A DNA stretch of 64,000 nucleotides from Pelomonas margarita (GTDB lineage Bacteria > Pseudomonadota > Gammaproteobacteria > Burkholderiales > Burkholderiaceae_C), in NCBI RefSeq assembly GCF_043555875.1, contig NZ_JBIGHW010000004.1, forward strand, positions 439,178 through 503,177, in the 5' to 3' direction. This document shows, piece after piece, positions 6,817 to 15,055 of the stretch. Within the stretch, counting starts at the first letter, position 1; the number at the start of each line of letters is the position of its first letter. The notes under the pieces were generated by a model. That model worked only from the letters and a program-made list of their open reading frames with translations. It made no database searches and was not told where the DNA came from. The position numbers and the translations under genes were made by a program.

Positions 6817-9291
6817 ATGTCTCACCGCCACCTTCCCCGCCTCGGCCTGCTGGCCGTCTCCATCACCCTGGGCTTTGCCGCTCAGGCCCAGACCAAGACC
6901 GAGAACCTCGGCACCATCGTCGTCACCGGCCAGCGCGCCAGCCTGCAGTCGGCGCTGGACAAGCAGCGCAACGCGCAAGGCGTGCTCAGCGTCGTGCATG
7001 CCGACGGCATCGGCCAGTTGCCCGACGACAACGCCGCCGAGGCGCTGGCCCGGCTGCCCGGCGTGACGCTGGAGCGCGACCAGGGCGAGGGCCGCTTCGT
7101 GCGCGTGCGCGGGCTGGGGTCGGACTACAACACGATCAGCATCAATGGCGCCACAGTGCCGGCCTCCGAGGCCGGCCGCCGCTCGCCGGGCCTGGACGTG
7201 GTGCCGGCCGGGCTGATCCGCTCGCTGGAAGTGCACAAGACCCTGACGCCCGACATGGACGCCAGCAGCCTGGGCGGCAGCGTCAGCGTCAACACGCTGA
7301 CCGCCTTCGACGTGCCGGGCCGCCTGCTCAGCCTGGATCTGGGTGCCAACCATGACACCAACCTGGGCGCCACCAAGCCGCGCCTGGGCCTGACGTTCGC
7401 GGATCGCTTCGTCGACGGCAAGCTGGGCTTCGCGGTGTCGGTGTCTCGCGACCAGCGGCGCTTTGCCAGCGACAACGTCGAGACTGGCGGCGCTTGGGAC
7501 GAGGGCAAGCTGGAGGAGCTGGAGCTGCGCCGCTACGACATCCTGCGCACCCGCACCGGGGCGGCCATGAGCCTGGACTGGCGCCCGGCGCCCGGCCAGC
7601 AGCTCTACCTGCGCGGCTTTGCCAGCCGCTTCAGCGACGACGAGCAGCGCCAGGCGCTGGCTGTGGAGTTCGAGGATGCGCAGTCCGTCGGCGCGCTGGG
7701 TGACGGCACGGCCGTGCGTGAACTCAAGGCCCGCCGCGAGACGGCCCGCACGGCTTCGCTCGCGCTGGGCGGCCAGCTGGCCGTGACGGGCTGGCTTCTA
7801 CAGGCCGAGACCGGCCTGGGCCGCGCCGAGGAGCGCACGCCCGAGGGCCTGGCCGGCGCCGCTTTCGAGGCTGACTTCTCCGGCCTGGGCTTCAACGACA
7901 GCCGTCGCCCGCTGCTGCAGGGGCCGGCCGGCCTGCGCCAGGCCGGCGCCTACGAGCTGGACGAGGTGGAGATCGAGGACAGCCGCGCCCGCGACCGCGT
8001 GCGCCACCTGAAGCTGGACGTGCAGCGCACGCTTGACCTGACCGGCGGCGCAGACCTGACGATCAAGACCGGCGCCAAGGCCACGCGCCGCCACAAGGAC
8101 AACCAGCAGGAAACCTATGTGCTGGACAGCGACGCGCTCGGCGAGCGCAGCCTGGCCGACGTGAGCGGGGCGGCTGGCGTGAGCTATCCCTGGGGCAGCA
8201 GCTTCGGCCCGGCCATGGACGCCGGCAAGCTGCGCGCGCTGTGGCGCTCCCTGAAGCTGGCCGACTACCGCGACGACGAGGACTCGCTGGTGGGTGATGT
8301 GGATTTGAAGGAACAGGTCGACGCCTTCTACGCCCAGGCCACCTGGGAGCGCGGCGGCACGCAGCTGCTGGGCGGCGTGCGTCTGGAGCGGGTGCGCTTT
8401 CAGGCACGTGGTAACGCGCTGGTGGACGGCGATGTTGCCGCGGTCAGCGTTGACACCCGCAGCACCCACTGGCTGCCGGCGCTGATGCTGCGGCAGGACC
8501 TGGGTGGCCAGCTGCTGGCGCGTGCAGCCTTCACCAGCTCGCTGGTGCGGCCCAGCTTCGAGCAGCTGTCGCCCGGCCGCGTGGTGGACGGCGACGAGGC
8601 CGAACTTGGCAACCCTAGCCTGAAGCCGCTGCGCTCGCGCAACCTGGACATCGGCCTGGAGCAGGGCCTGGGCCGGGACGGCACGGTGTCGGCGTATGCC
8701 TTCAGCAAGCGCATCCGCGACTTCGTGTTCCAGACCGACCTGGCCGGCGCACCGGGCTGGGAGGGCTTCGACCAGGTCAACACCTTCGCCAACGGCGACA
8801 GCGCGCGCGTGCACGGCCTGGAACTGGCCTACAACCAGGCGCTGCGCAGCCTGCCAGCGCCGTTCAACAACCTGATTGTCGGCGCCAACGCCAGCCTCGT
8901 GCGCTCCAAGGCCCGCGTGGGCGGCTATGACGGCGGCGTGTGGAAGAGCCGCGAGATCAGCCTGCCCAGCCAGTCCGACCGCAGCGTCAACCTCAGCCTG
9001 GGCTGGGAAGGGCAGGGCCTGTCGGCGCGCCTCGCGCTGAACCACCAGTCGTCCTACCTGCTGGAAGTGGGCGACGTGTTCGATGCCGCACGCGATCTGC
9101 GCGTGGATGGCCAGCAGCGCTTGGACCTGTCGCTGAAGTACAAGCTCAGCCGCCAGCTGGAGCTGAGTGCCGATGTGGCCAACCTGACCAACCAGGCCTA
9201 CTACGTCTACCAGGCCACGCCTGCGCAGAATGCGCAATACGAGCGTTACGGCCGCAGCATCAAGCTGGGCCTGAAGTGGAGCCTGTTCTGA
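6817..9291 (+). CDS. TonB-dependent receptor (probable phytate-linked)
   Basis: An 824-residue outer-membrane receptor. Residues 1-24 are a signal peptide ending AAQA. A TonB-box-like NLGTIVVTGQR segment follows, then a plug domain to about residue 150 (DNAAEALARLPGVTLER, RVRGLGSDYN, SSLGGSVSVNT) and a beta-barrel ending in GLKWSLF with the terminal aromatic residue. The style matches the Xanthomonas/Caulobacter type of receptor (TIGR01782). The ATG at 6817 is chosen because the signal peptide starts there. Its stop TGA overlaps the phytase ATG by one base, so the two are coupled. The receptor probably imports phytate or its products; that is inferred from the neighbour. Confidence 0.92.
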   Translation: MSHRHLPRLGLLAVSITLGFAAQAQTKTENLGTIVVTGQRASLQSALDKQRNAQGVLSVVHADGIGQLPDDNAAEALARLPGVTLERDQGEGRFVRVRGLGSDYNTISINGATVPASEAGRRSPGLDVVPAGLIRSLEVHKTLTPDMDASSLGGSVSVNTLTAFDVPGRLLSLDLGANHDTNLGATKPRLGLTFADRFVDGKLGFAVSVSRDQRRFASDNVETGGAWDEGKLEELELRRYDILRTRTGAAMSLDWRPAPGQQLYLRGFASRFSDDEQRQALAVEFEDAQSVGALGDGTAVRELKARRETARTASLALGGQLAVTGWLLQAETGLGRAEERTPEGLAGAAFEADFSGLGFNDSRRPLLQGPAGLRQAGAYELDEVEIEDSRARDRVRHLKLDVQRTLDLTGGADLTIKTGAKATRRHKDNQQETYVLDSDALGERSLADVSGAAGVSYPWGSSFGPAMDAGKLRALWRSLKLADYRDDEDSLVGDVDLKEQVDAFYAQATWERGGTQLLGGVRLERVRFQARGNALVDGDVAAVSVDTRSTHWLPALMLRQDLGGQLLARAAFTSSLVRPSFEQLSPGRVVDGDEAELGNPSLKPLRSRNLDIGLEQGLGRDGTVSAYAFSKRIRDFVFQTDLAGAPGWEGFDQVNTFANGDSARVHGLELAYNQALRSLPAPFNNLIVGANASLVRSKARVGGYDGGVWKSREISLPSQSDRSVNLSLGWEGQGLSARLALNHQSSYLLEVGDVFDAARDLRVDGQQRLDLSLKYKLSRQLELSADVANLTNQAYYVYQATPAQNAQYERYGRSIKLGLKWSLF

Positions 9292-10871
9292 TGCGCCGTT
9301 TGTTGCTGACCCTCGCGCTCGGCGCCACCCTGACCGTCGCGCAGAGCGCCGCGCACGCCGAGCGCTTCGAACTCGCCAAGACCGCGCTGGAGCTGCGCGA
9401 CGACGCCGGCCGCACGCTGGACCGCCACGCGCTGCGTGCCAAGCACATGGACCAGCGCCACGACGACGGCCCGCTGGCCGTGCTGCAGGACGCCGACAGC
9501 GGCCGCCTCCAGCTCTGGCGCGCCAGCGCCGGCCGTCTGCAGCGCCAGGCAGAGTGGCCCGCGCCGCCGTTTGACCTCGCGCAGCTGTGCCTGTACCGCG
9601 ACCCGCAGGGCCTGCTGCAGCTTTTCCTGCTGGGCAAGGAGGGCTTGTCGGCGCAGTGGCTGATCCGTGGCGGCGAGGCGCTGCCGGTGCAGGCGCTGGC
9701 CACGCCGCTGGACCCCGGCGGCTGCCGCGTGCGCGACGCCGACGGCCTGCTCTACCTCAGCGAGCCCGGCGTGGGCCTGTGGGCCCAGTCCGCCAACGCC
9801 GAGCGCCCGGGCCGGCGCCTGCTGCTGGCGGACAGCGAGTCCGGCGAGAAGGCGCTCAATGCCAAGCTGGATGCGTGGTTGGCCGCTCACCCCGTGGCGC
9901 CGCTGCCGGCACCGCACCCGGTGGTGTTGGCTACGGGCCAGACGCAGCCGGTGCGCGAGGCTGGCGATGCCGCGGACGACCCCGCTATCTGGGTGCACCC
10001 CACGCGCGGCGCACAGAGCCTGGTGCTGGGCACCGACAAGAAGCGCGGCCTGGCCGTCTACGGGCTGGACGGCCGTGAGCGCCAGTTCCTGCCTGTGGGC
10101 CGCATCAACAACGTGGACCTGCGACAGGGCCTGCGCTACGGCGGCCGCCGGCTGGACCTGGCCGTGGCCACGCAGCGCGACGAGGCCGGCCTGGTGCTGT
10201 TCGGCATCTCGCTCACTGGTCGCGTCAGCGAGCTGGCGCGCCTGCCCACCGGGCTGGACGACATCTATGGCGTCTGCGTGGGCCGCAATGCCGAAGGCGG
10301 GCTGGACGTCTACCCCAACGACAAGGACGGCCGCGTGCTGCGCCTGCGTCTGATGCTGGCCGGCACAACCTGGCAGGCCCGGCCCGTGGCCGAGTACCGC
10401 CTGGACAGCCAGCCCGAGGGCTGCGTGGTGGACGAGGCGCACCAGGCGCTGTTCATCGGCGAGGAGAAGCGCGGCGTGTGGCGGCTGGACCTGGCCACGC
10501 CGGGCAGCCAGCCGGCGCTGGTCATCACCGCCGGCCCGGGACTGGTGCCGGACGTGGAAGGCCTGGCCATCCACCCCGGGCGCGGCTGGCTGGTGGTGTC
10601 GTCGCAGGGCAGCGACTCCTACGCCGTCTACGACATCCGCCCGCCGTTCGCGCAGCGCGGCACGTTCTCCATCGGTGTCAACGCGGCGCTGGGCATTGAC
10701 GCGGTGTCCGAGACCGACGGCCTGGACCTGACGTCCGCCAACCTCGGCGGCCCGTACAAAGACGGACTGCTCGTCGTGCAGGACGGCCACAAGCGCCTGC
10801 CGCACGGGCCGCAGAACTTCAAACTGGTGCCGTGGGCTGCGGTGGAGCAGGCGCTGCGCCACGGTCGCTAG
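9291..10871 (+). CDS. Beta-propeller phytase (3-phytase)
   Basis: A 526-residue secreted protein with a signal peptide of about 23 residues (RRLLLTLALGATLTVA). Residues from about 222 match the beta-propeller phytase core: AADDPAIWVHP, GTDKKRGLAVYGLDG, INNVDLR, DDIYGVCVG, QPEGCVVDE, GEEKRGVWR and DVEGLAIH. The acidic residues in these segments bind calcium and phosphate in known members. The 200 residues before it look like an extra incomplete propeller domain, as in dual-domain phytases. The enzyme releases phosphate from phytate in the periplasm or outside the cell. Phytase genes next to TonB receptors are known from aquatic proteobacteria. Confidence 0.9.
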   Translation: MRRLLLTLALGATLTVAQSAAHAERFELAKTALELRDDAGRTLDRHALRAKHMDQRHDDGPLAVLQDADSGRLQLWRASAGRLQRQAEWPAPPFDLAQLCLYRDPQGLLQLFLLGKEGLSAQWLIRGGEALPVQALATPLDPGGCRVRDADGLLYLSEPGVGLWAQSANAERPGRRLLLADSESGEKALNAKLDAWLAAHPVAPLPAPHPVVLATGQTQPVREAGDAADDPAIWVHPTRGAQSLVLGTDKKRGLAVYGLDGRERQFLPVGRINNVDLRQGLRYGGRRLDLAVATQRDEAGLVLFGISLTGRVSELARLPTGLDDIYGVCVGRNAEGGLDVYPNDKDGRVLRLRLMLAGTTWQARPVAEYRLDSQPEGCVVDEAHQALFIGEEKRGVWRLDLATPGSQPALVITAGPGLVPDVEGLAIHPGRGWLVVSSQGSDSYAVYDIRPPFAQRGTFSIGVNAALGIDAVSETDGLDLTSANLGGPYKDGLLVVQDGHKRLPHGPQNFKLVPWAAVEQALRHGR

Positions 10872-10881
10872 GATGGGCGGC

Positions 10882-11166
10882 ATGAGAATCGTGCCCCTGC
10901 TGTTGATCTGCCTGGCGCTGGGCGCCTGCGCCTCGCCCCGCTGGGTGAACCCCAAGACCCCGGGCGCCGACCTGCAGGCCGACCTGGCTGCCTGCGAGAA
11001 GGACGTGATGCGCACGGCGCACCTGGAGCAGCGCATGGCGTTGCCTGGCAGCTGCGCCGGCGCGCACTGCGCGGGGCAGGAGGAGCAGCAGCGCCTGCAG
11101 GCCACGGCCGGCGCCGTGGCGGCCCACAAGCGCTGCATGACCCTGCGCGGCTGGCGGCAGGATTGA
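10882..11166 (+). CDS. Small lipoprotein
   Basis: A 94-residue protein with a lipoprotein signal: MRIVPLLLICLALGAC, with the lipobox LGAC at about residues 13-16. The mature part has four more cysteines (LAACEKD, GSCAGAHCAG, HKRCMTL), which could form two disulfides. I chose ATG 10882 over 10873 because AGGA at 10870-10873 sits 8 bases before it. It starts 10 bases after the phytase stop and is probably in the same transcript. I do not recognise a named family beyond short periplasmic lipoproteins of this kind. Confidence 0.75.
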   Translation: MRIVPLLLICLALGACASPRWVNPKTPGADLQADLAACEKDVMRTAHLEQRMALPGSCAGAHCAGQEEQQRLQATAGAVAAHKRCMTLRGWRQD

Positions 11167-11238
11167 GCGGGCTGGCAGGCCGCCGCCGACCCTGCTAGTC
11201 TGCCGCCCGCCAAGGGTGGCGGAACAGGAGCAGTGCGC

Positions 11239-11733
11239 ATGGCGGAGTTGACGGTCAACGGCACGCGGATGTCGTACGAGGCGGAGGCGGACACGCCGCT
11301 GCTGTGGGTGCTGCGCGAGCAGCTTCGGCTGACAGGCACCAAGTACGGCTGCGGTGTCGCGCAGTGCGGCGCGTGCACGGTGCACATCGACGGCGCGCCC
11401 ATGCGCAGCTGCGTGATGCCGGCCTCGGCGCTGACGCCGGCGCAGAAGATCACCACGATCGAGGGCCTGTCGCCCACGGCCAGCCACCCGCTGCAGAAGG
11501 CCTGGGATGCGCTGGACGTGCCGCAGTGCGGCTTCTGCCAGAGCGGCATGCTGATGGCCGCCGCGGCGCTGCTGAAGGACAAGCCCAAGCCCACCGATGC
11601 CGACATCGACGCGGCCATCACCAACATCTGCCGCTGTGGCACCTACAACCGCGTGCGCGCCGCCATCCATCTGGCTGCCGGCCAGGTGACGCGCAAGCAG
11701 ATCCCCATCGTCATCGACGGAGGCCAGGCATGA
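11239..11733 (+). CDS. [2Fe-2S] small subunit of a xanthine-oxidase-family hydroxylase (IorA-like)
   Basis: A 164-residue electron-transfer subunit. The N-terminal ferredoxin-type cluster is bound by the cysteines in KYGCGVAQCGACTVH and RSC. The second cluster uses CGFCQSGM and NICRCGTY. This is the layout of isoquinoline 1-oxidoreductase and aldehyde dehydrogenase small subunits. ATG 11239 is preferred over GTG 11233 because AGGAG at 11226-11230 lies 8 bases ahead of it. Its stop overlaps the large subunit start by 4 bases. No FAD subunit gene is adjacent, so electrons probably go to a cytochrome. Confidence 0.93.
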   Translation: MAELTVNGTRMSYEAEADTPLLWVLREQLRLTGTKYGCGVAQCGACTVHIDGAPMRSCVMPASALTPAQKITTIEGLSPTASHPLQKAWDALDVPQCGFCQSGMLMAAAALLKDKPKPTDADIDAAITNICRCGTYNRVRAAIHLAAGQVTRKQIPIVIDGGQA

Positions 11734-13901
11734 GCGCGACGCTGAATCGACGCGATTTCCTCAGCGCCACCTCGGCCGTTGCCGGCGGGCTGATGGTGGG
11801 CTTCCACGTGCCGGGTCTTGCCCAGGCGGGCACGCCCACGCCTGAGCTGAATGCCTGGGTACAGGTGCTGCCGGACGACACCACGCTGATCCGCATCGCC
11901 CGCTCCGAGATGGGCCAGGGCACGTTGACCGGCCTGGCCCAGCTGGTGGCCGAGGAGCTGGACTGCGACTGGCACAAGGTCAAGACCGAGTACCCCACGC
12001 CGGGCCAGAACCTGGCGCGCAACCGCGTCTGGGGCAGCATGAGTACCGGCGGCAGCCGCGGCGTGCGCGACTCGCACGAGTACGTGCGCAAGGGCGGCGC
12101 GCTGGCGCGGGCGCTGCTGATTCAGGCGGCCGCCAACCAGTGGAACGTCTCCGTCGTGGATTGCAGCACCGCGGCCGGCCATGTGCTGCACGCGGGCAAG
12201 AAGCTCAGCTACGGAGCGCTGGCTGCCGAGGCGGCCAAGCTGGCGGCGCCGGCAGACATCCAGCTCAAGCCCGCCAAGGACTGGAAGCTAGCCGGTCGGC
12301 CGATGAAGCGGCTGGACACGCGCCCCAAGCTCGACGGCTCGCTGATCTACGGCATGGACCTGCAATTGCCAGGGATGCTGAATGCGGCCATCAAGGACTG
12401 CCCGGTGTTCGGCGGCAAGCTCAAGAGCTTTGACGCGGCGGCCATCGAGAGCCGCCCGGGCGTGAAGAAGGTCGTCAAGGTGGGCGACACGGCCGTGGCC
12501 GTCGTGGCCGACACCTGGTGGCGCGCCAAGACCGCGCTGGACGTGTTGCCCATCGTCTGGGACGAGGGCGCCAACGCGACGCAGAACAGCGCCGATACCG
12601 CTGCCGTGCTGAAGGCCGGGCTGGACGCAGACACCGCCGCCGTGGGCAGCAGCCAGGGCGACACGAAGGCCGCGCTGGCCAGCGCGGCGCGGCGTGTGGA
12701 GGCGGTCTACGGCTACCCGCACCAGAACCACGCAACGATGGAGGTCATGAACGCCACGGCACTCATCACCCCTGCAAAGCCCGGGACGCCCGAGCGCTGC
12801 GAGGTCTGGACGCCCACGCAGAACGGCGAGGCCGCGCTGGCCGCCACCGCCGAGGCAGCCGGCCTGCCGCCGTCGGCCTGCGAGGTCTACAAGCTGCACC
12901 TGGGCGGCGGCTTCGGCCGGCGCGGCGCCGTGCACGACTGGGTTCGCCAGGCGGTGCTGATCGCGCGCGAGCTGCCGGGCACGCCGGTCAAGCTCATCTG
13001 GAGCCGCGAGGAGGACATGACCCACGGCCGCTATCACCCCGTCACGCAGTGCAAGCTGACGGCCGGGCTGGACGAGGCGGGCAAGCTCACCGCGCTGCAC
13101 ATGCGCATCTCGGGCCAGAGCATCATCGCGGGCATCTTTCCGCAGAACATCCGCGACGGGAAGGATCCTGCCGTGTTCCAGGGCCTGAGCGCCGGCGGCG
13201 CCGAGGGCGCGCTGGGCTATGCGGTGCCGAACCTGCTCATCGACCACGCGATGCGCAACCCCACCGTGCCGCCGGGCTTCTGGCGCGGCGTGAACCTGAA
13301 CCAGAACGCCATCTACCTGGAGTGCTTCCTCGACGAGGTGGCTCATGCCGCCAAGCGCGACCCGCTGACGCTGCGCCGCGAACTGCTGGCCAATTCGCCC
13401 AAGCACCTGGCCGTGCTGAACGCGGTGGCGGCCAAGGCCGGCTGGGGTAAGCCTCGTGCTAAGGGACGGCATCTTGGCCTGGCCCAGATCATGGGGTTCG
13501 GCAGCTATGTGGCGGCCTGCGCCGAGGTGTCGGTCAACAAGAAAGGCGAGCTCAAGATCCACCGCATCGTGGCCGCCACCGACCCCGGGCATGCGGTCAA
13601 TCCGCAGCAGATCGCTGCGCAGGTGGAGGGTAGCTTCGTCTACGGGCTGTCGGCCGCGCTGTTCGGCGAGATCACGGTCAAGGACGGCCGCGTGGAGCAG
13701 CAGAACTTCAACACCTACCCGATGCTGAAGATGGAGCACATGCCGGCGGTGGAGACTCTCGTCATGCCGTCGGGCGGCTTCTGGGGCGGCGTGGGCGAGC
13801 CCACCATCGCGGTGGCCGCGCCGGCCGTGCTGAACGCCATCTTTGCGGCGACGGGCAAGCGCATCCGCGACCTGCCGCTGAGCAAGCACAGCCTCGTGTG
13901 A
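11730..13901 (+). CDS. Molybdenum-binding large subunit, isoquinoline 1-oxidoreductase/aldehyde dehydrogenase type (IorB-like)
   Basis: A 723-residue catalytic subunit of the xanthine oxidase family. The N-terminus NRRDFLSATSAVAGG is a twin-arginine signal, so the folded enzyme is exported with its cofactor. Family landmarks include RSEMGQGTLTGL, WGSMSTGGSRGVR, HLGGGFGRRG, a MEVMNATA segment and GVGEPTIAVAAPAVLNAI, whose glutamate is the catalytic base in the family. The substrate (aldehyde or N-heterocycle) is not readable. The gene is coupled to its small subunit by ATGA and to soxX by TGATG. That coupling places the hydroxylase in the same transcript as the Sox proteins. Confidence 0.92.
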   Translation: MSATLNRRDFLSATSAVAGGLMVGFHVPGLAQAGTPTPELNAWVQVLPDDTTLIRIARSEMGQGTLTGLAQLVAEELDCDWHKVKTEYPTPGQNLARNRVWGSMSTGGSRGVRDSHEYVRKGGALARALLIQAAANQWNVSVVDCSTAAGHVLHAGKKLSYGALAAEAAKLAAPADIQLKPAKDWKLAGRPMKRLDTRPKLDGSLIYGMDLQLPGMLNAAIKDCPVFGGKLKSFDAAAIESRPGVKKVVKVGDTAVAVVADTWWRAKTALDVLPIVWDEGANATQNSADTAAVLKAGLDADTAAVGSSQGDTKAALASAARRVEAVYGYPHQNHATMEVMNATALITPAKPGTPERCEVWTPTQNGEAALAATAEAAGLPPSACEVYKLHLGGGFGRRGAVHDWVRQAVLIARELPGTPVKLIWSREEDMTHGRYHPVTQCKLTAGLDEAGKLTALHMRISGQSIIAGIFPQNIRDGKDPAVFQGLSAGGAEGALGYAVPNLLIDHAMRNPTVPPGFWRGVNLNQNAIYLECFLDEVAHAAKRDPLTLRRELLANSPKHLAVLNAVAAKAGWGKPRAKGRHLGLAQIMGFGSYVAACAEVSVNKKGELKIHRIVAATDPGHAVNPQQIAAQVEGSFVYGLSAALFGEITVKDGRVEQQNFNTYPMLKMEHMPAVETLVMPSGGFWGGVGEPTIAVAAPAVLNAIFAATGKRIRDLPLSKHSLV

Positions 13902-14263
13902 TGCAGGCGCTGCTGGCGCTCGTGCTGACGGCCGCCGCGCCTGCCGGCGATGTCGAGCGCGGCCGTGCGCTGCTGGCCGACCGCACGCAGAGCCTATGCC
14001 TGCTATGCCACGCGCTGACGTCCGAGGGCGATGCCAACCACGGCAACCTGGCGCCGCCGCTGGCCCAGGCCGCGCAGCTGGGGCCGGCCGCGCTGCGCGA
14101 GCGCATCGCCGACATGCGCCGCTTCAACCCGGCCACCGTGATGCCGCCGTTCCGCTCGACTGACGGCCTGCGCGACGTGGCCCCGGTCTGGGCCGGCCGG
14201 CCGGTATTGACCGAGCAGCAGCTGGACGACCTCGTGGCCTACCTGGGTACGTTGTCGAAATGA
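13901..14263 (+). CDS. soxX: SoxX, sulfur-oxidation c-type cytochrome
   Basis: A 120-residue monoheme cytochrome. A short signal peptide (MQALLALVLTAAAPAG) is followed by GDVERGRALLADR, the heme site CLLCH, GNLAPPL and NPATVMPPF, whose methionine is the likely sixth ligand. The end is LDDLVAYLGTL. This order is typical for SoxX, the partner of SoxA in the enzyme that attaches thiosulfate to SoxYZ. ATG 13901 overlaps the stop of the molybdenum subunit by one base; a GTG at 13898 is a less likely start. It may also accept electrons from the hydroxylase, which is an inference from coupling only. Confidence 0.9.
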   Translation: MQALLALVLTAAAPAGDVERGRALLADRTQSLCLLCHALTSEGDANHGNLAPPLAQAAQLGPAALRERIADMRRFNPATVMPPFRSTDGLRDVAPVWAGRPVLTEQQLDDLVAYLGTLSK

Positions 14264-14670
14264 AGCGGCGCGAGTTCGCCCTGGCCGCGTCGGCCTTCGC
14301 GCTGCTGCCGACCGCGCAGGCCAGTGACACCGCCATGCACGCCGCCGTCCGCGCCTGGGCCGGCCGCGAGCCTGCGCCCGGGCCGCTGCAGATCGTCATC
14401 GCCGAGCTGGTGGAGAACGGCAACGCGGTGCCGGTGCGCGTGGTGGCGGCCGAGCCGGTGGTTGGCCTGGCGCTGTTCACGCCGCTGAACCCCGAGCCCG
14501 ACGTGCTGCAGGCGAGCTTCGGTGCGGCCGTGGCCCGGCCCGAGTTCGGCACCCGCATGCGGCTGGCGCGCAGCCAGACCATCGTGGCCGTCGCCAAGGC
14601 GGCGGACGGCCGTTGCTGGCAGGCCAGCGTGGACGTCGTCGTGACGCTCGCCGCCTGCGTGGAGCCCTGA
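14260..14670 (+). CDS. soxY: SoxY-like thiosulfate carrier protein with altered C-terminal arm
   Basis: A 136-residue protein with a Tat signal (KRREFALAASAFALLP). The middle matches SoxY: IVIAELVENGNAVPVRV, then LALFTPLNPEPDV and FGTRMRLARSQTIVAVAK. In canonical SoxY the end is a GGCGG swinging arm whose cysteine carries the sulfur intermediate. Here the end is VTLAACVEP: the cysteine remains, but the flanking glycines are replaced. The ATG overlaps the soxX stop by 4 bases. SoxY pairs with SoxZ, encoded 61 bases downstream. Either the arm works in modified form or this is a paralogue with a different cargo. Confidence 0.85.
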   Translation: MKRREFALAASAFALLPTAQASDTAMHAAVRAWAGREPAPGPLQIVIAELVENGNAVPVRVVAAEPVVGLALFTPLNPEPDVLQASFGAAVARPEFGTRMRLARSQTIVAVAKAADGRCWQASVDVVVTLAACVEP

Positions 14671-14731
14671 TCGTGAGGCCCTCATGCGTGCTTAGTTCAT
14701 TGGCCTCCATGGGGGCGCACGGCGGACGCTG

Positions 14732-15055
14732 ATGACAACGAGAGCCGTCATCACGCTGCCTGCTGCCATCCAGGCCGGTGAGGCCTTCGAGGTGCGGGCC
14801 ACTGTGGCCCACGCGATGGAGACCGGCTACCGCACAGGCGACGATGGCGCCCGCCTGCCGCGCGACCTGGTGCGGCGCTTCGAGTGCCGGCTGGACGGCG
14901 AGCTGGTGTTCGCGGCCGACCTGTTCGCGGCCGTGTCGGCCAACCCCTGGGTGTCGTTTTGGCTGCATGCCAGCGGGCCGGGCGAGCTGAGCTTCGTGTG
15001 GCGTGGCGACCGCGGCTTCGAGCACCGCGAGACGCGCCGCCTGCCGCTGGCATGA
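14732..15055 (+). CDS. soxZ: SoxZ, sulfur carrier partner of SoxY
   Basis: A 107-residue protein without a signal peptide, normal for SoxZ, which is exported with SoxY. It has the family pattern of an immunoglobulin-like fold: IQAGEAFEVRATVAHAMETGYR, RFECRLDGELVFAADLF, NPWVSFWLHA and GELSFVWRGDRG. The ATG at 14732 follows a 61-base gap in which I see no other feature. Its stop overlaps the soxA start in an ATGA. Confidence 0.92.
   Translation: MTTRAVITLPAAIQAGEAFEVRATVAHAMETGYRTGDDGARLPRDLVRRFECRLDGELVFAADLFAAVSANPWVSFWLHASGPGELSFVWRGDRGFEHRETRRLPLA

Noticed and set aside
9246..11642. A 798-codon open frame on the minus strand opposite the phytase and hydroxylase genes
   Set aside because: In DNA of this GC content long antisense frames are expected. 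The translation is low in complexity (Ala, Gly, Arg, His, Gln) and shows no motif, while the plus strand has clear enzymes.
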